A DNA stretch of 64,000 nucleotides from Calothrix sp. CSU_2_0. GTDB taxonomy: Bacteria > Cyanobacteriota > Cyanobacteriia > Cyanobacteriales > Nostocaceae. Below, piece after piece: positions 52,213-62,842 of this stretch (positions within the stretch are counted from its first letter, which is position 1; every line of letters begins with the position of its first letter). The position numbers and the translations under genes were made by a program. The notes beneath the pieces were generated by a model that was not told the origin of the DNA, ran no database searches, and saw nothing but the letters and a program-made list of their open reading frames with translations. Location of the stretch: contig JAAUPE010000016.1 in assembly GCA_012034595.1 (NCBI GenBank), positions 1-64,000 on the forward strand, in the 5' to 3' direction.

Positions 52213-54385
52213 CTAATTGGTTTTATTGACAATATTAGTGGGTTGAAAAAATGAATCACATTTATTTTCAATCACAACACAAATACTACTCAATGCTTGC
52301 TGGTAATTTTCCATGTCTTTTTGTTCGAGGGCTATTTTTGCGGCTCGTTGCAAGTCAGAGACTGCTTCTAGATGATGCTGACGCGATAGTTTGCCACCAT
52401 ATTGCGCCAATTCATAACGCACAATTCCGCGTTTTAAATATACTTTTGGTAGTTGGGAATTGATACTCAAAGCTTGATTAAAATCAGCGATCGCTTGTCG
52501 ATATTCTTTTTCAAATTCGCTGCTATATTGGGCGATTTGATAGCGAACAAGTCCACGTTGAAAGTATGCTTCGGCACGGGATGGAGTGAGATTGAGCGCT
52601 TGATTGAAATCATTAATTGCTTTTTGGTAATCATCCTGGGATTCACCGCTATATTTAGCCATTTGAGCGCGAACTATTCCCCGACGAATAAATGCTTCGA
52701 CATCACCAGGATTGAGACGAACTGCGCTATTAAAATCTTCAATTGCATCTTTGTAGTCGTTATCCGGGTCGCTGCTATATTCAGCAAGGATGAGGCGAGT
52801 ATTGCCACGACTAATGTAAGCCTTGGTTTCGCTGGGATTGATTTTTACTGCTTGGTTGTAGTCCGATAGGGCAGCATCGTACTGTTTGAGGTTGTAATGG
52901 GCATTACCCCGATTTACGTAGGCTTTGGCGTAGCGAGGTAGTTTGCGGATGGCTTGGCTAAATTTCTCGATCGCTTGCTCGTAATCTTTGATTTTGTAGG
53001 ATGCGTGACCTTGTTTGTAATATTCCTCAAAGTTGAGATTGTCGTTACGTGGGGAATTTACAAGACTCTGAGTGTAAGTATTTTGAGCGGTAAAGGGCTG
53101 ACTTGTAAATTTAATCATTAAATCCATGTAGCCCAAAATACCAAAACCTAACAAACAAAGTGCAATTGGATAATACCTTGGCTTTTGCGGTGGTTTGTAG
53201 TAGGAAATATTTTGCGGACTGCTGGCTTGGCGGTAGTGGATGCGGTTGAGAGGGAGGGTTGCTTGGGGTACAGGAGGATTGTTGTTGTTGCGTCTGCGTT
53301 GGGGAATTCGGGTTTGCAGGTGTTCTTTAGCTGCGATCGCTTGTTGGGAAGGATATGGGTCCCGTCCCCCTAAGCGCAATTTCCGTTCGCACCAAGGACA
53401 ACTGTGGAGGTGGTTACCATGACGGTGCTGGGGATTTGTTGTACAGGTAATTAATGATTCTTCGGCTTCGGTGAGGGTCAATAACCAAGTTGCAGCACTA
53501 GGGCGTAATAAGGGGTTGGTATTACCTTCTTCAAAACAGCGTAAAAATAATTCTTGCAAACCTGGATACAAGATTTCCCAAGGTGGAGCGATGGGGGTGG
53601 CAATGTAGGGTACGCGATGTCTCTGGCTGTAGGTAAAATGTCCGGCGGCTATGCGGGCTTCGTATGGTGGTGGCTCCCCCGCTCCGTTGTAGATGCCGGA
53701 AAATGGATGAGTACCTTCCATTAATAGTTGGAAAATAATCACAGATAACCCAAATAGATCGTGTGCCACGGAGCGATCGCATTCGGCAAATGTTTTGTTT
53801 TGAAGTTCGGGTGGGGTAAATTCTGGTTTGCCAACTCCACAGCGATATACGAAACCCAGTTCGGGATCGCGAACTTGGAATGAGTCGGTATCGACTAATG
53901 TTACCAGGGCTGTGTCGCTAACTAAAATATTCGATTCGTTGACATCGCCGACGCAGTAACCCCGCGCATGTAAAGCGGCAAATGCGGCTGCGAGGTTGCG
54001 GGCTGTACGTAATAGGTATTGATAGCTAAATAATGGACAGTGCTGACGGCGGGTTCTGGGATTGTAAAAATCGATGATGGGACGCATTCCCCGAATGCGC
54101 GGCATCAAAAACAATGGCGCGATCGCTGCCGTCGCTGGCTCGCAATATCTCTTGAGGCCAAGCAATGGAAATATGCCCTAACGCGGCTGTGGGGTTTTCT
54201 GGGGGATGTGCCAGCATTACTTCTAGCTTGCGGGCGTGTTCCTCTGTGGGCTTGTGATAAATTTTTGCCACCAAATCGGTATCGGTGGGCATTGTATAAA
54301 CACAGGCTTCACCTCCGCGCCCTAAGCTAACTGTGAGGCTGACTGTGAGATTTTGTTGGTTGGGAAGACAACGTAAGACCTGCAT
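52213..54385 (-). pseudogene. Serine/threonine kinase-like protein with zinc-ribbon and TPR region, apparently frameshifted
   Basis: ORF 54026..54385 holds the N-lobe (LGRGGEACVYTMPTDTDLVAKIYHK); ORF 52213..54165 holds LFLMPRIRGMRPIIDFYNPRTRRQ..GDVNESNILVSD, CPWCERK and TPRs. Break near 54110-54120; combined length is 1 mod 3. Confidence 0.8.
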
Positions 54386-54491
54386 GATATGATTTTTTCT
54401 TAAGAAAATTAAATTGAGTATGTTTTGGCGATTTGTAAGACTTAGCTAAAATTACAGCTTAGTTAAGACTACAACTGTGCCTCGTAAACCA

Positions 54492-55271
54492 CTAGTCATG
54501 CAGAATTGCTAAGACCAGCGTTAAGTCATCATCAGTACGTTGGGTAATGCGCTCCGATTTCAAGAACTTAACTAACTGTTCTTTTGCTACTGATTTGTCT
54601 TCGGCATTGGCTACAAAATCAAATAGAGGTAGGAAGAACGGTTTATGGGGAGCGCCAACAGCCATATTAATCGCCAACATTTGTAATCCATCGGTTAGCA
54701 AGCCAATGCTGACGATTGGCTGTCGCCACAATCGTAGTTGTGCTGTTTCGATCGCGTCATCGGAAGTCAAAAACGTAGTTTCGTTAATGTATTCGCCGCT
54801 ATCGGGCATGGTAAGTGCCTGTAGATTACCGGCGAAATCTTTGGCGACGGCGACACCATCACCGATTTGGGCGACTGCTGCACCTTCAGGTGTCGCCACC
54901 ATAATAATTAAAGTTGTAGCCAGATCGATTGTCTGTTTGCCGCAAGCAAGGGCTTCTTCCTCTACGGCTTTTTTGGCTGCCATCATCGCTGCTGTTAATA
55001 GCGATCGCACAAACTCGTCATCTGCGAGCATCCGTCTGGTAACTTCCTGGGTCGAAATACTCTCGATTGCGGCTTCTGTCGCTACCATCGCTCCAACTTT
55101 TCCTAAACTTGCCGAACCTGCACCATCGGCAACCACAGCTACCAAGACGTTATCTGGCAATACCTGCCAGTGGTGGGCATCTTGACACAGCATCTCGTTT
55201 TTGACGTGACTGGTGCCACATACCGAAGCGGCGACAACCCGCCAATGAAGCAATTGTTTTGAGGTATTCAT
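54492..55271 (-). CDS. PP2C-family protein phosphatase
   Basis: KNEMLCQDAHHWQVL...VAVVADGAGSASLGKVGA; RTDDDLTLVLAIL; start at MNTSKQLLHW (55271) preferred. Confidence 0.9.
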   Translation of the reverse strand: MNTSKQLLHWRVVAASVCGTSHVKNEMLCQDAHHWQVLPDNVLVAVVADGAGSASLGKVGAMVATEAAIESISTQEVTRRMLADDEFVRSLLTAAMMAAKKAVEEEALACGKQTIDLATTLIIMVATPEGAAVAQIGDGVAVAKDFAGNLQALTMPDSGEYINETTFLTSDDAIETAQLRLWRQPIVSIGLLTDGLQMLAINMAVGAPHKPFFLPLFDFVANAEDKSVAKEQLVKFLKSERITQRTDDDLTLVLAILHD

Positions 55272-55336
55272 AAAACATCTACTCAGAGCCGTGTAAGCAT
55301 GAAACCGCCTCTTGGTATATCCCCAGAAAGGCTTGG

Positions 55337-56011
55337 TTAAACTGTTCCCCAACCAATCGGGGGTAATGCCACCTGTTCGTCAACTTTGGAATGGGAAACG
55401 GCTGACATACTCGCCGATAACCAGACGAACATCTCGACAAAATTTAAGCCCTGAAGCTTTAGAGGTGTGCGTACTGCTATCTGGCTCAACCGCGTCATAT
55501 TCGCATTTTCTACGCCGACAGTGAAAAAAGCAACACGCTTGTTTGCTTCATCTACCTGCAAGCGAGATGATGCTTGTTCGACAACATCTTCAAATTCTCC
55601 CTGGGGTTCGCCATCGGTAATCATGAAGACCCAAGGACGGTAGTAAGCAATCCCACTGGTGCGATATTGTGTCTTGCGATCGGCAATTAAATCCAAAGCT
55701 TTGTGAATGCCCGCACCCATATTCGTTAAACCTTGGGCAGACAACACGGGCGGATTAAATTGGTCAGCCGTCACAAAATCTTGCACTACGTTAATGTTAC
55801 TATCAAAAGTAACAATTGCAACCTCCACCCGTCTTGCTGCTAGGGTATTTTTAACTAACTCTTCTTTGAAACTTAGCAACCCCTCATTGAGAGCATTGAT
55901 TGCCATACCTTGCATGGAGCCAGAAGTATCGAGCAAAAGCACGCAGGGGCAACGAGGTTCTGGGTTCTCAGCAAACTCCACAACTTCATCAAGTCTTAAT
56001 GTGTCGGACAT
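55337..56011 (-). CDS. vWA domain protein (TerY-like)
   Basis: MIDAS motif LLLDTSGSMQG, TNMGAGIHKAL, ITDGEPQGEFED. Confidence 0.92.
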   Translation of the reverse strand: MSDTLRLDEVVEFAENPEPRCPCVLLLDTSGSMQGMAINALNEGLLSFKEELVKNTLAARRVEVAIVTFDSNINVVQDFVTADQFNPPVLSAQGLTNMGAGIHKALDLIADRKTQYRTSGIAYYRPWVFMITDGEPQGEFEDVVEQASSRLQVDEANKRVAFFTVGVENANMTRLSQIAVRTPLKLQGLNFVEMFVWLSASMSAVSHSKVDEQVALPPIGWGTV

Positions 56012-56677
56012 AACTTTTGTGTTATACTATAGTCCAAAGTTGTGTTTTCCTTTAACTAGAAGTAAGTATACATATCACAGCTTTCACCGCACCGATTCAA
56101 AGCAAAGCACCCAGTCGAAATATAGATAATGATGTCTGGTCGTATATAGTTTATTTATCGAATTAAACAAACTATTTATGCACTAATACCTATATTTTTA
56201 ATAAAATCTTAACCAATACGATAGTTTTTAGTAAAAAGGAATCTATCAATAATTTGTATTGCTTGTTGTAATCTACTTTGCAAAACTGCGGACAGCAAGT
56301 CTACAATACAATAATTTTAAACATTTGCCTCTCTTAATTTTTAAATTTTTCATGTAGAAGATTTATATATTTGATGAAAGCAAGAAACTTAAGGGCAGCT
56401 TTTACTCACATTATATTCTGTAGTTGTAGAAATTTGAATTGTAAATATATTTGTAAATATCTTAAAATTTCTATCTCCACAATCTGAACCGGGAAGATGT
56501 TGTTATGTAAAATGTAACAACAAATTCACCATGTAGTTTTTATTGCTTGTAACATATATGCATATCCTTTTTTAAAATTGACTCGGAAAAGGATATTAAA
56601 AATAATAATTATGGCATCTCGCTGATAAATGATAATGACCGTTATTTGGCTTAGTTCACCGGAAAAACTCTAAATAA

Positions 56678-58099
56678 ATGAATATTTTTGGCACCTTCAC
56701 CAAATTGAATCCCCTAAGTTTATTGCGACACTTATCTACCTGTCATGATAGTACTTGTTTGTATGTATTAAGTAACTCAGTCTCATGGTTAATATACTTA
56801 GAACATGGGAAAATTATCTATGCCACCCATTCTGTAGAACCTTTCGATCGATTAGAAAGACATTTGCGTCGTCTGAGTCATCAGCTACCAGCATTAAGTA
56901 CGGATATTCGTGTCCAGTTGCGGCTAATGTTTGAGGTTGATGTCTTAAACCCATCTAGGCTTCCAGAACAACCACCAGAGTATCAAGCAATTTGCTGGTT
57001 GGTGAGTCAACGTTATATTAACCCGACTCAAGCAGCAATCTTAATCCAAGAAATGGTAAAGGAGGTTCTGGAATCGTTTTTATTAATTGTTGAGGGGAAT
57101 TACAAATTAATAAACATTGTAAATAAATTACCGATAATTTGCAGGATTGATACAGAAAAAATATTAGAAATGTGTGATGAGCAATTATTAGGTTGGCGAT
57201 CGCTCGCACCACATATTTCTTCTCCTTACCAACGTCCGTATCTACGGGTACAAACCGCAGCAAATCAGCAAAGGTTTTCAGAGATTCACCAAAATTTAAC
57301 AGCTTGGATGAAAGGTTTTAGTTTGCGTCATCTTGCGGTGATTGTGAACCAGGATGAAGTCAAAATAGCACGGAGTCTGTGCCAGTATATTTTGAATGGG
57401 GAAGTTGTCCTCCACGAACCCGATCCACCATTCGATCGATTACCTAAAACCTTTAAGAAATTTATAGATAGTAGTAGCGACAACAATGATGGGGTGGAAA
57501 GCGAGTTTGCTCTTACAGTGGCAACATCGACTGTCGGATCGAGTGCGATAGTTGCTCGTAGTAGCAGTACTGGAGTTGGATTAGCCGAGGGTTATACGGG
57601 GGGAAGTGGTGGTTTACCGCTTACCCAGGTGGTGTCCTACCGTCAACCAGAAATTATCCAAGCAGCGAAACCACAAACCCGGATTGAGGTTGTCAAAACT
57701 CCTCCAGGGGAGTCTCGTGTACGGAGCGATCGCAAACTTTATAAGATAGTTTCTGTTGATGATAGTCCCACTGTACTTAGGGAGATAAGTCGTTTTTTAG
57801 AACAAGAGAACTTCTCTGTTGTGACAATTAATGACCCTGTAAAAGCGGTGATGTCGATCATTCGTAACAAGCCTGACTTGATTTTACTAGACTTAAACAT
57901 GGATGGTATAGATGGGTATGAGTTGTGTAAAATCATCCGCAACAACTCGATGTTTAAGAAAACACCTATCATCATGGTGACGGGAAATAAAGGGTTAATA
58001 GACAAGGTAAAAGCTAGGTTTGTTGGTGCATCTGGTTATTTAACTAAGCCTTTTACGCAAGCTGATTTACTCAAAATTGTATTTATGCATTTGACGTAA
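56678..58099 (+). CDS. PatA-type response regulator (PATAN-like domain plus receiver)
   Basis: N-terminal LLRHLSTCHDSTCLYVLSNSVSWLIYLEHGKIIYATHS; C-terminal receiver VDDSPTVLREI, LILLDLNMDGIDGYELC, GYLTKPF. Confidence 0.88.
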   Translation: MNIFGTFTKLNPLSLLRHLSTCHDSTCLYVLSNSVSWLIYLEHGKIIYATHSVEPFDRLERHLRRLSHQLPALSTDIRVQLRLMFEVDVLNPSRLPEQPPEYQAICWLVSQRYINPTQAAILIQEMVKEVLESFLLIVEGNYKLINIVNKLPIICRIDTEKILEMCDEQLLGWRSLAPHISSPYQRPYLRVQTAANQQRFSEIHQNLTAWMKGFSLRHLAVIVNQDEVKIARSLCQYILNGEVVLHEPDPPFDRLPKTFKKFIDSSSDNNDGVESEFALTVATSTVGSSAIVARSSSTGVGLAEGYTGGSGGLPLTQVVSYRQPEIIQAAKPQTRIEVVKTPPGESRVRSDRKLYKIVSVDDSPTVLREISRFLEQENFSVVTINDPVKAVMSIIRNKPDLILLDLNMDGIDGYELCKIIRNNSMFKKTPIIMVTGNKGLIDKVKARFVGASGYLTKPFTQADLLKIVFMHLT

Positions 58100-58236
58100 A
58101 TTTGGCATTGGGAATATTTTTGATTCGGCTAGGGATGTTTTATATTTAGCACTTAGCTGGGATTTTTGTGTGGGAATTTTTTTAAAAAGTAAAGATGCGA
58201 TATAGGAATCCAAAATCAAATGGGGAATAAATTTAT

Positions 58237-58599
58237 ATGGCAACACTTCTAGTTGTTGACGATACACCTTCTCAGCTAGAGTTGATTAACTATTATTTGG
58301 AAGATGGTGGTTATTCGGTAATCAAAGCTCACAATGCTAAAGATGGTTTGAGCAAAGCTGTTAGTGATTTACCTGATGTTGTTATTACTGATATTGTCAT
58401 GCCAGGAATGAGTGGTTTTGAATTGTGCCGAAAATTGAAGCGTAACCCAATAACTAAGAATCTCAGGATTATTCTTTGTAGTTCTAAGAATGGAGAGATA
58501 GATAAGATTTGGGGTATGCGTCAAGGTGCTGATTTATATTTGACTAAACCTTTTAGTCGTCAGGAATTATTACGTGCGATTAAATCATTGGGGTTGTAA
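58237..58599 (+). CDS. CheY-like single-domain response regulator
   Basis: LLVVDDTPSQLELI, VVITDIVMPGMSGFELC, DLYLTKPFSR. Confidence 0.93.
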   Translation: MATLLVVDDTPSQLELINYYLEDGGYSVIKAHNAKDGLSKAVSDLPDVVITDIVMPGMSGFELCRKLKRNPITKNLRIILCSSKNGEIDKIWGMRQGADLYLTKPFSRQELLRAIKSLGL

Positions 58600-58616
58600 A
58601 TTATGGAAGAAGAATA

Positions 58617-58722
58617 CAGGATTCAGGATTCAGGATTTAGGATTTAGGATTCAGGATTTAGGATTTAGGATTTAGGATTCAGGATTTAGGATTCAGAATT
58701 TAGGATTCAGGATTCAGAATAT
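58617..58722. repeat. Heptanucleotide tandem repeat (AGGATTY)n, about 15 copies
   Basis: caggattcaggattcaggatttaggatttaggattcaggatttagg... Confidence 0.92.
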
Positions 58723-58933
58723 AGAATAAATTATTGCAGGAGTTAAAAAAATCGAAATACTCGCAAAGTAAGAAGCAAACGACATCCGCTAATTTCCTAT
58801 TATTAAATTATAATTCCTAACCTCCTGAATTCTGACCTCCTGTCTCCTAACTTCTGACTTCCTGATTTCGATGAAGTTGGGGATTTAATAAGATTGCTAT
58901 ATATAGAAGGAGCAAGATTAGTAATTAGTAATT

Positions 58934-60187
58934 ATGTTGAATCGCAAGTACGATTTATTGGTGCGTCGAGGCAAGTTGTTGGGAAAAGCTGATGGAGAAC
59001 TGGTAGATATTGGGATCGAAAATGGTCGTATTACTAAAATTGAAGTTGCGATCGCAGGTAGTGCGGATGTGGAAATTGATGCTGAGGGGAAGTTAGTTTC
59101 ACCACCGTTTGTTGAGTCACATATCCATTTGGATTCTGCTTTAACTGCGGGAGAACCCCGTTGGAATCAAAGCGGAACATTATTCGAGGGGATTGAAATT
59201 TGGGGCGATCGCAAGCAAAATATTTCTATTGAAGATGTCAAAAATCGAGCGATCGCAACTCTCAAACTGCAAGCGGAGCAAGGTATATTGTTTGTGCGTT
59301 CCCATGCTGATGTTAGCGAATCACGTGCGATCGCTTTGCAAGCTTTGTTAGAGGTACGGGAGGAAGTCAAAGATTGGATAACTTTACAGGTTGTCGCTTT
59401 TCCCCAAGATGGAATTTACTCAAAACCGGGAAATGAAGCACTGCTCGAACAAGCATTAAAAATGGGTGTGGATGCGGTTGGAGGTATTCCACATTACGAA
59501 CTGACACGGGAATCTGGTGTGCGATCGGTGGAGCGAATTTTTGAATTAGCAGCAAAATATAACAAGTTGATTGATATTCACTGCGACGAAATTGATGACG
59601 AACAATCGCGATTTCTCGAAGTTGTCGCAGCTTGTGCAATTAGTACGGGAATGGGTAAAAGAACTACTGCTAGCCATACAACTGCGTTCGGTTCTTATAA
59701 TAATGCTTATGCTTTGAAGTTAATGGGATTTTTGCAACGTGCCAAAATTAATTTTATTGCGAATCCATTAATTAATATTACTTTACAGGGGCGAGGCGAT
59801 ACTTATCCCAAACGTCGAGGAGTCACCAGAGTTAAGGAACTTTGGCAAAATGGATTAAATGTGAGTTTTGGTCACGATTGTGTTCAAGACCCTTGGTATA
59901 GTTTAGGTACTGGGAATATGCTCGATGTTGCCCACATGGGGGTACATGTTTGCCAAATGACGGGATTAACGGAAATTAATGCCTGTTACAATATGGTGAC
60001 AATTAATGGTGCAAAGACACTTTCTCTTGATGATTATGGGGTGGAAGTAGGTAAAAGTGCTTCTTTGTTGGTGTTGGAAGAAAGTAGTTGTTATGATGCA
60101 ATTCGTTTACGTCGCAAACCTCGTTATGTTATTTCCCAGGGTAAGCTAATAACTCGTACGATTCCGGAGGTAACGGAGTGGGTTTAG
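58934..60187 (+). CDS. codA: Cytosine deaminase-like amidohydrolase
   Basis: VSPPFVESHIHLDSALTAGEPRWNQSGTLFEGIEIW, LIDIHCDEIDDEQSRFLE, NVSFGHDCVQDPWY. Confidence 0.92.
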   Translation: MLNRKYDLLVRRGKLLGKADGELVDIGIENGRITKIEVAIAGSADVEIDAEGKLVSPPFVESHIHLDSALTAGEPRWNQSGTLFEGIEIWGDRKQNISIEDVKNRAIATLKLQAEQGILFVRSHADVSESRAIALQALLEVREEVKDWITLQVVAFPQDGIYSKPGNEALLEQALKMGVDAVGGIPHYELTRESGVRSVERIFELAAKYNKLIDIHCDEIDDEQSRFLEVVAACAISTGMGKRTTASHTTAFGSYNNAYALKLMGFLQRAKINFIANPLINITLQGRGDTYPKRRGVTRVKELWQNGLNVSFGHDCVQDPWYSLGTGNMLDVAHMGVHVCQMTGLTEINACYNMVTINGAKTLSLDDYGVEVGKSASLLVLEESSCYDAIRLRRKPRYVISQGKLITRTIPEVTEWV

Positions 60188-60353
60188 GGTTTAGCTGTAT
60201 AGGGGTAAGATTCTGGGAATATTGGAGAAAAATGTACAACTAAGGATATTCTTTTTTATCACATAGTAAATCTGTAACGTCGGAATTTTGTGAGTACGCT
60301 ATACTTTTTATCTGTGAAATTATAGGGTTGTGTAAATATTTCAGGGGATTGAT

Positions 60354-60668
60354 ATGAAAATCTGGTTCGCGTGCTTTTTGTTGCTGTTTGTATTAGCAGA
60401 ATTATTCGACTGGGTAAAAGATTTCACTTTGCCGTTACCTATATATATTTTAGGTGGTGCGTTTTTAGCGGTTGTATCTAATTACGATAAATTAATTGGT
60501 TCTTATTTGAATCAGTCGTCTAATCTTATTCGCGATATTATCCCGGAGCAAGCACAATTAGATTCGTTTTCTCCAACTAGTGAAGCAGTTGTTTTTTCAA
60601 CACCACAATCAACAGAAAATGTTTTAATACAAGCTGATAATCAAGTTAGTAATCAAGATAAAAAGTAA
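60354..60668 (+). CDS. Hypothetical membrane protein
   Basis: 104 aa with two hydrophobic N-terminal segments. Confidence 0.6.
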   Translation: MKIWFACFLLLFVLAELFDWVKDFTLPLPIYILGGAFLAVVSNYDKLIGSYLNQSSNLIRDIIPEQAQLDSFSPTSEAVVFSTPQSTENVLIQADNQVSNQDKK

Positions 60669-60684
60669 AGGTTAATTATGATTT

Positions 60685-61002
60685 TTAATGGTTTCCAGGA
60701 TGCCATAAGTATTGACGAAGATTAATTTTTCCTTCGGCATTAAATTCGATTCCTTCTTGTTCGAGAAGTACTTTTTGCGTATAGTCACCACCTTGACGTA
60801 AAGGAGAGTAGGATATTTTACCTTTGGCATTGATAACTCGATGCCAAGGAATATCTGAGGCAATGTCTACGCGATACAATGCATAACCAACTAAACGGGG
60901 TTTTCCGCTCAGATTCGCTAACTCACTAACTTGTCCGTAAGTTGCGACTTTTCCCAGAGGTATTTGACGTACAATTTTGTATATATTTTCGTAGGTTGAC
61001 AT
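60685..61002 (-). CDS. MGMT-family alkyltransferase-like protein (ATL)
   Basis: IPLGKVATYGQVSELA and IPWHRVINAKGKIS; Trp replaces the PCHRV cysteine. Confidence 0.9.
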   Translation of the reverse strand: MSTYENIYKIVRQIPLGKVATYGQVSELANLSGKPRLVGYALYRVDIASDIPWHRVINAKGKISYSPLRQGGDYTQKVLLEQEGIEFNAEGKINLRQYLWHPGNH

Positions 61003-61287
61003 GAGGAATTAGGAGTTTTAAGTTAGGAATTATAGCAGTTTTCAGATGAACAAAATAAAGTTGATAATTGAAAACGCCGTAGGGGCAAACGGCTGTTTGC
61101 CCTCCTTTATATTCCATCTCAATGAAAATCTCTATAGGAATCTGAAATTATGAATTTTTATTGCTTATTCTAATTAGACACTTTTAGAAAATAAAATATT
61201 TTAATATATAGATTTATCAATTTTATCATGATTAAGGGCGGGAAAACCCCGCCCCTACGGCAAGAATTGGGGATAATTTATTTATAA

Positions 61288-62550
61288 CTAGGGTTTCCAA
61301 CCTGCTAATAGATTAGGATGTTTCATTGGAGTGGGAAAAATTCCTCGTAAACTTGCTTGACGCTCCAACCTTGGTTCTTTAGTCAAATTCCAGAGAGTTT
61401 CATAGAAGAAAAATGACACACCTGCAAATTTGCGATCGCGTACACTTTTAACTTGGGTTTCTATTTGTTGCATTGGCACAAATTTACCTTTCAAACCACT
61501 AATAATACCAATGCTCACAGGTATGTGACTGCGTGCTGCTTTGACTTCTGGTCGATCTAATTCGCTATTAAACACCTTCAAATCGTTACGATATATCTGC
61601 AAAACTAATTCTTCAACTAATCCCATTCTTTCCCATTTTGCCCAATCCGCCAAATAAAAGTCATAGGAAAAGCGTTGCGGGTTTGGTGCTACTGAAATAA
61701 TACAATCTTTTTTTACAGCTTTGACTGCTTTAAATATCCGCTTCATGTAGTTGGTAATTTTATTTGCCCTCCAACGTAACCATTCTGCGTCTTGGGGATT
61801 TTTTGGCGGTAATTTACCCCGATGTTCTTTTTTGTACAAAGCTACCGTGTAGGAATCGTATCCTAATTCCGCAGGTAAACCAAAATGGTCGTCAAATTGA
61901 ATACCATCGACATCGTAGTTTTTAACTATCTCCACAATTAAATCTTGGACAAACTGCTGAACATCAGGACGAAAGGGATTCAACCAAACGCGATCGTGAG
62001 TACCTTCTTTCCAAATTTGCGTTCCATCTCGACGACTGGTTAACCACTGAGGACGACGTTTTGCTAATTGGGAGTCTGCGGGAGCCATAAACCCAAACTC
62101 GAACCAGGGAATCACTGCTAAACCCTTTTCGTGTCCCTCTTCTACTACTTCTTTGAGCATATCGCGTCCTTGTAATCCTGGTTCGGGATCGAGTTCTTTG
62201 CCAATTACCCGTTTTGCTACCTGACTTGGATACAATGTCCAACCCCAGTTCCATACCGTCGGATACACAATATTGAAATTTAAATCTTTGAGATTTTGCA
62301 AAGCCTTATCCAAACGTTGCTTCTCAAACAGCACGTTACTATCAATATTGGTTAACCATACTCCCCGTAATTCCGTCGTTGGTAAGCGAGAAGCTGTTTG
62401 TGCTGAAAGTGGCAAAGACAATAGCATTGTCACAACCATACTCAAAGCCATCAACCCAGCCAAAAACCCCCGCTTGCACCACCACTTCACAAACCAATTC
62501 ATATGTATTTTTTGTGTAATTCTTGTGTAATTTTTGCCAATCTGCATCAT
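61288..62550 (-). CDS. Glycoside hydrolase family 10-like (GHL10/DUF187-type) secreted protein
   Basis: TELRGVWLTNIDSNVLFEKQRLDKALQNLKDLNFNIVYPTVWNWG, VDGIQFDDHFGLP. Confidence 0.88.
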   Translation of the reverse strand: MMQIGKNYTRITQKIHMNWFVKWWCKRGFLAGLMALSMVVTMLLSLPLSAQTASRLPTTELRGVWLTNIDSNVLFEKQRLDKALQNLKDLNFNIVYPTVWNWGWTLYPSQVAKRVIGKELDPEPGLQGRDMLKEVVEEGHEKGLAVIPWFEFGFMAPADSQLAKRRPQWLTSRRDGTQIWKEGTHDRVWLNPFRPDVQQFVQDLIVEIVKNYDVDGIQFDDHFGLPAELGYDSYTVALYKKEHRGKLPPKNPQDAEWLRWRANKITNYMKRIFKAVKAVKKDCIISVAPNPQRFSYDFYLADWAKWERMGLVEELVLQIYRNDLKVFNSELDRPEVKAARSHIPVSIGIISGLKGKFVPMQQIETQVKSVRDRKFAGVSFFFYETLWNLTKEPRLERQASLRGIFPTPMKHPNLLAGWKP

Positions 62551-62842
62551 TTAGGATGATAAAATTAAGACTGCATATTTAGCAAAGAAGTTGCAATATA
62601 GTCTTCGCCTATTCCCCATTTGCTTATATACCGTAGATTCCACATTAAATACGTATCTTTTCGGTGTGGGGTCATGCACCCCACCCTCATCTTAAATACC
62701 CTGATTAAAATCGACCTAAGGTTATCCCAAATACATGTCAACAAAATTACTCACTTGCCGAATTTAAGTACGAGTAATTATGGGTAATTTTGCTGATATT
62801 TTTTCTGACTTGTATCTTTAACTATTAACAATTTCAGGGTGT

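Noticed and set aside
54547-55185. 212-aa plus-strand ORF
   Set aside because: Antisense to the well-supported PP2C gene; shadow ORF.
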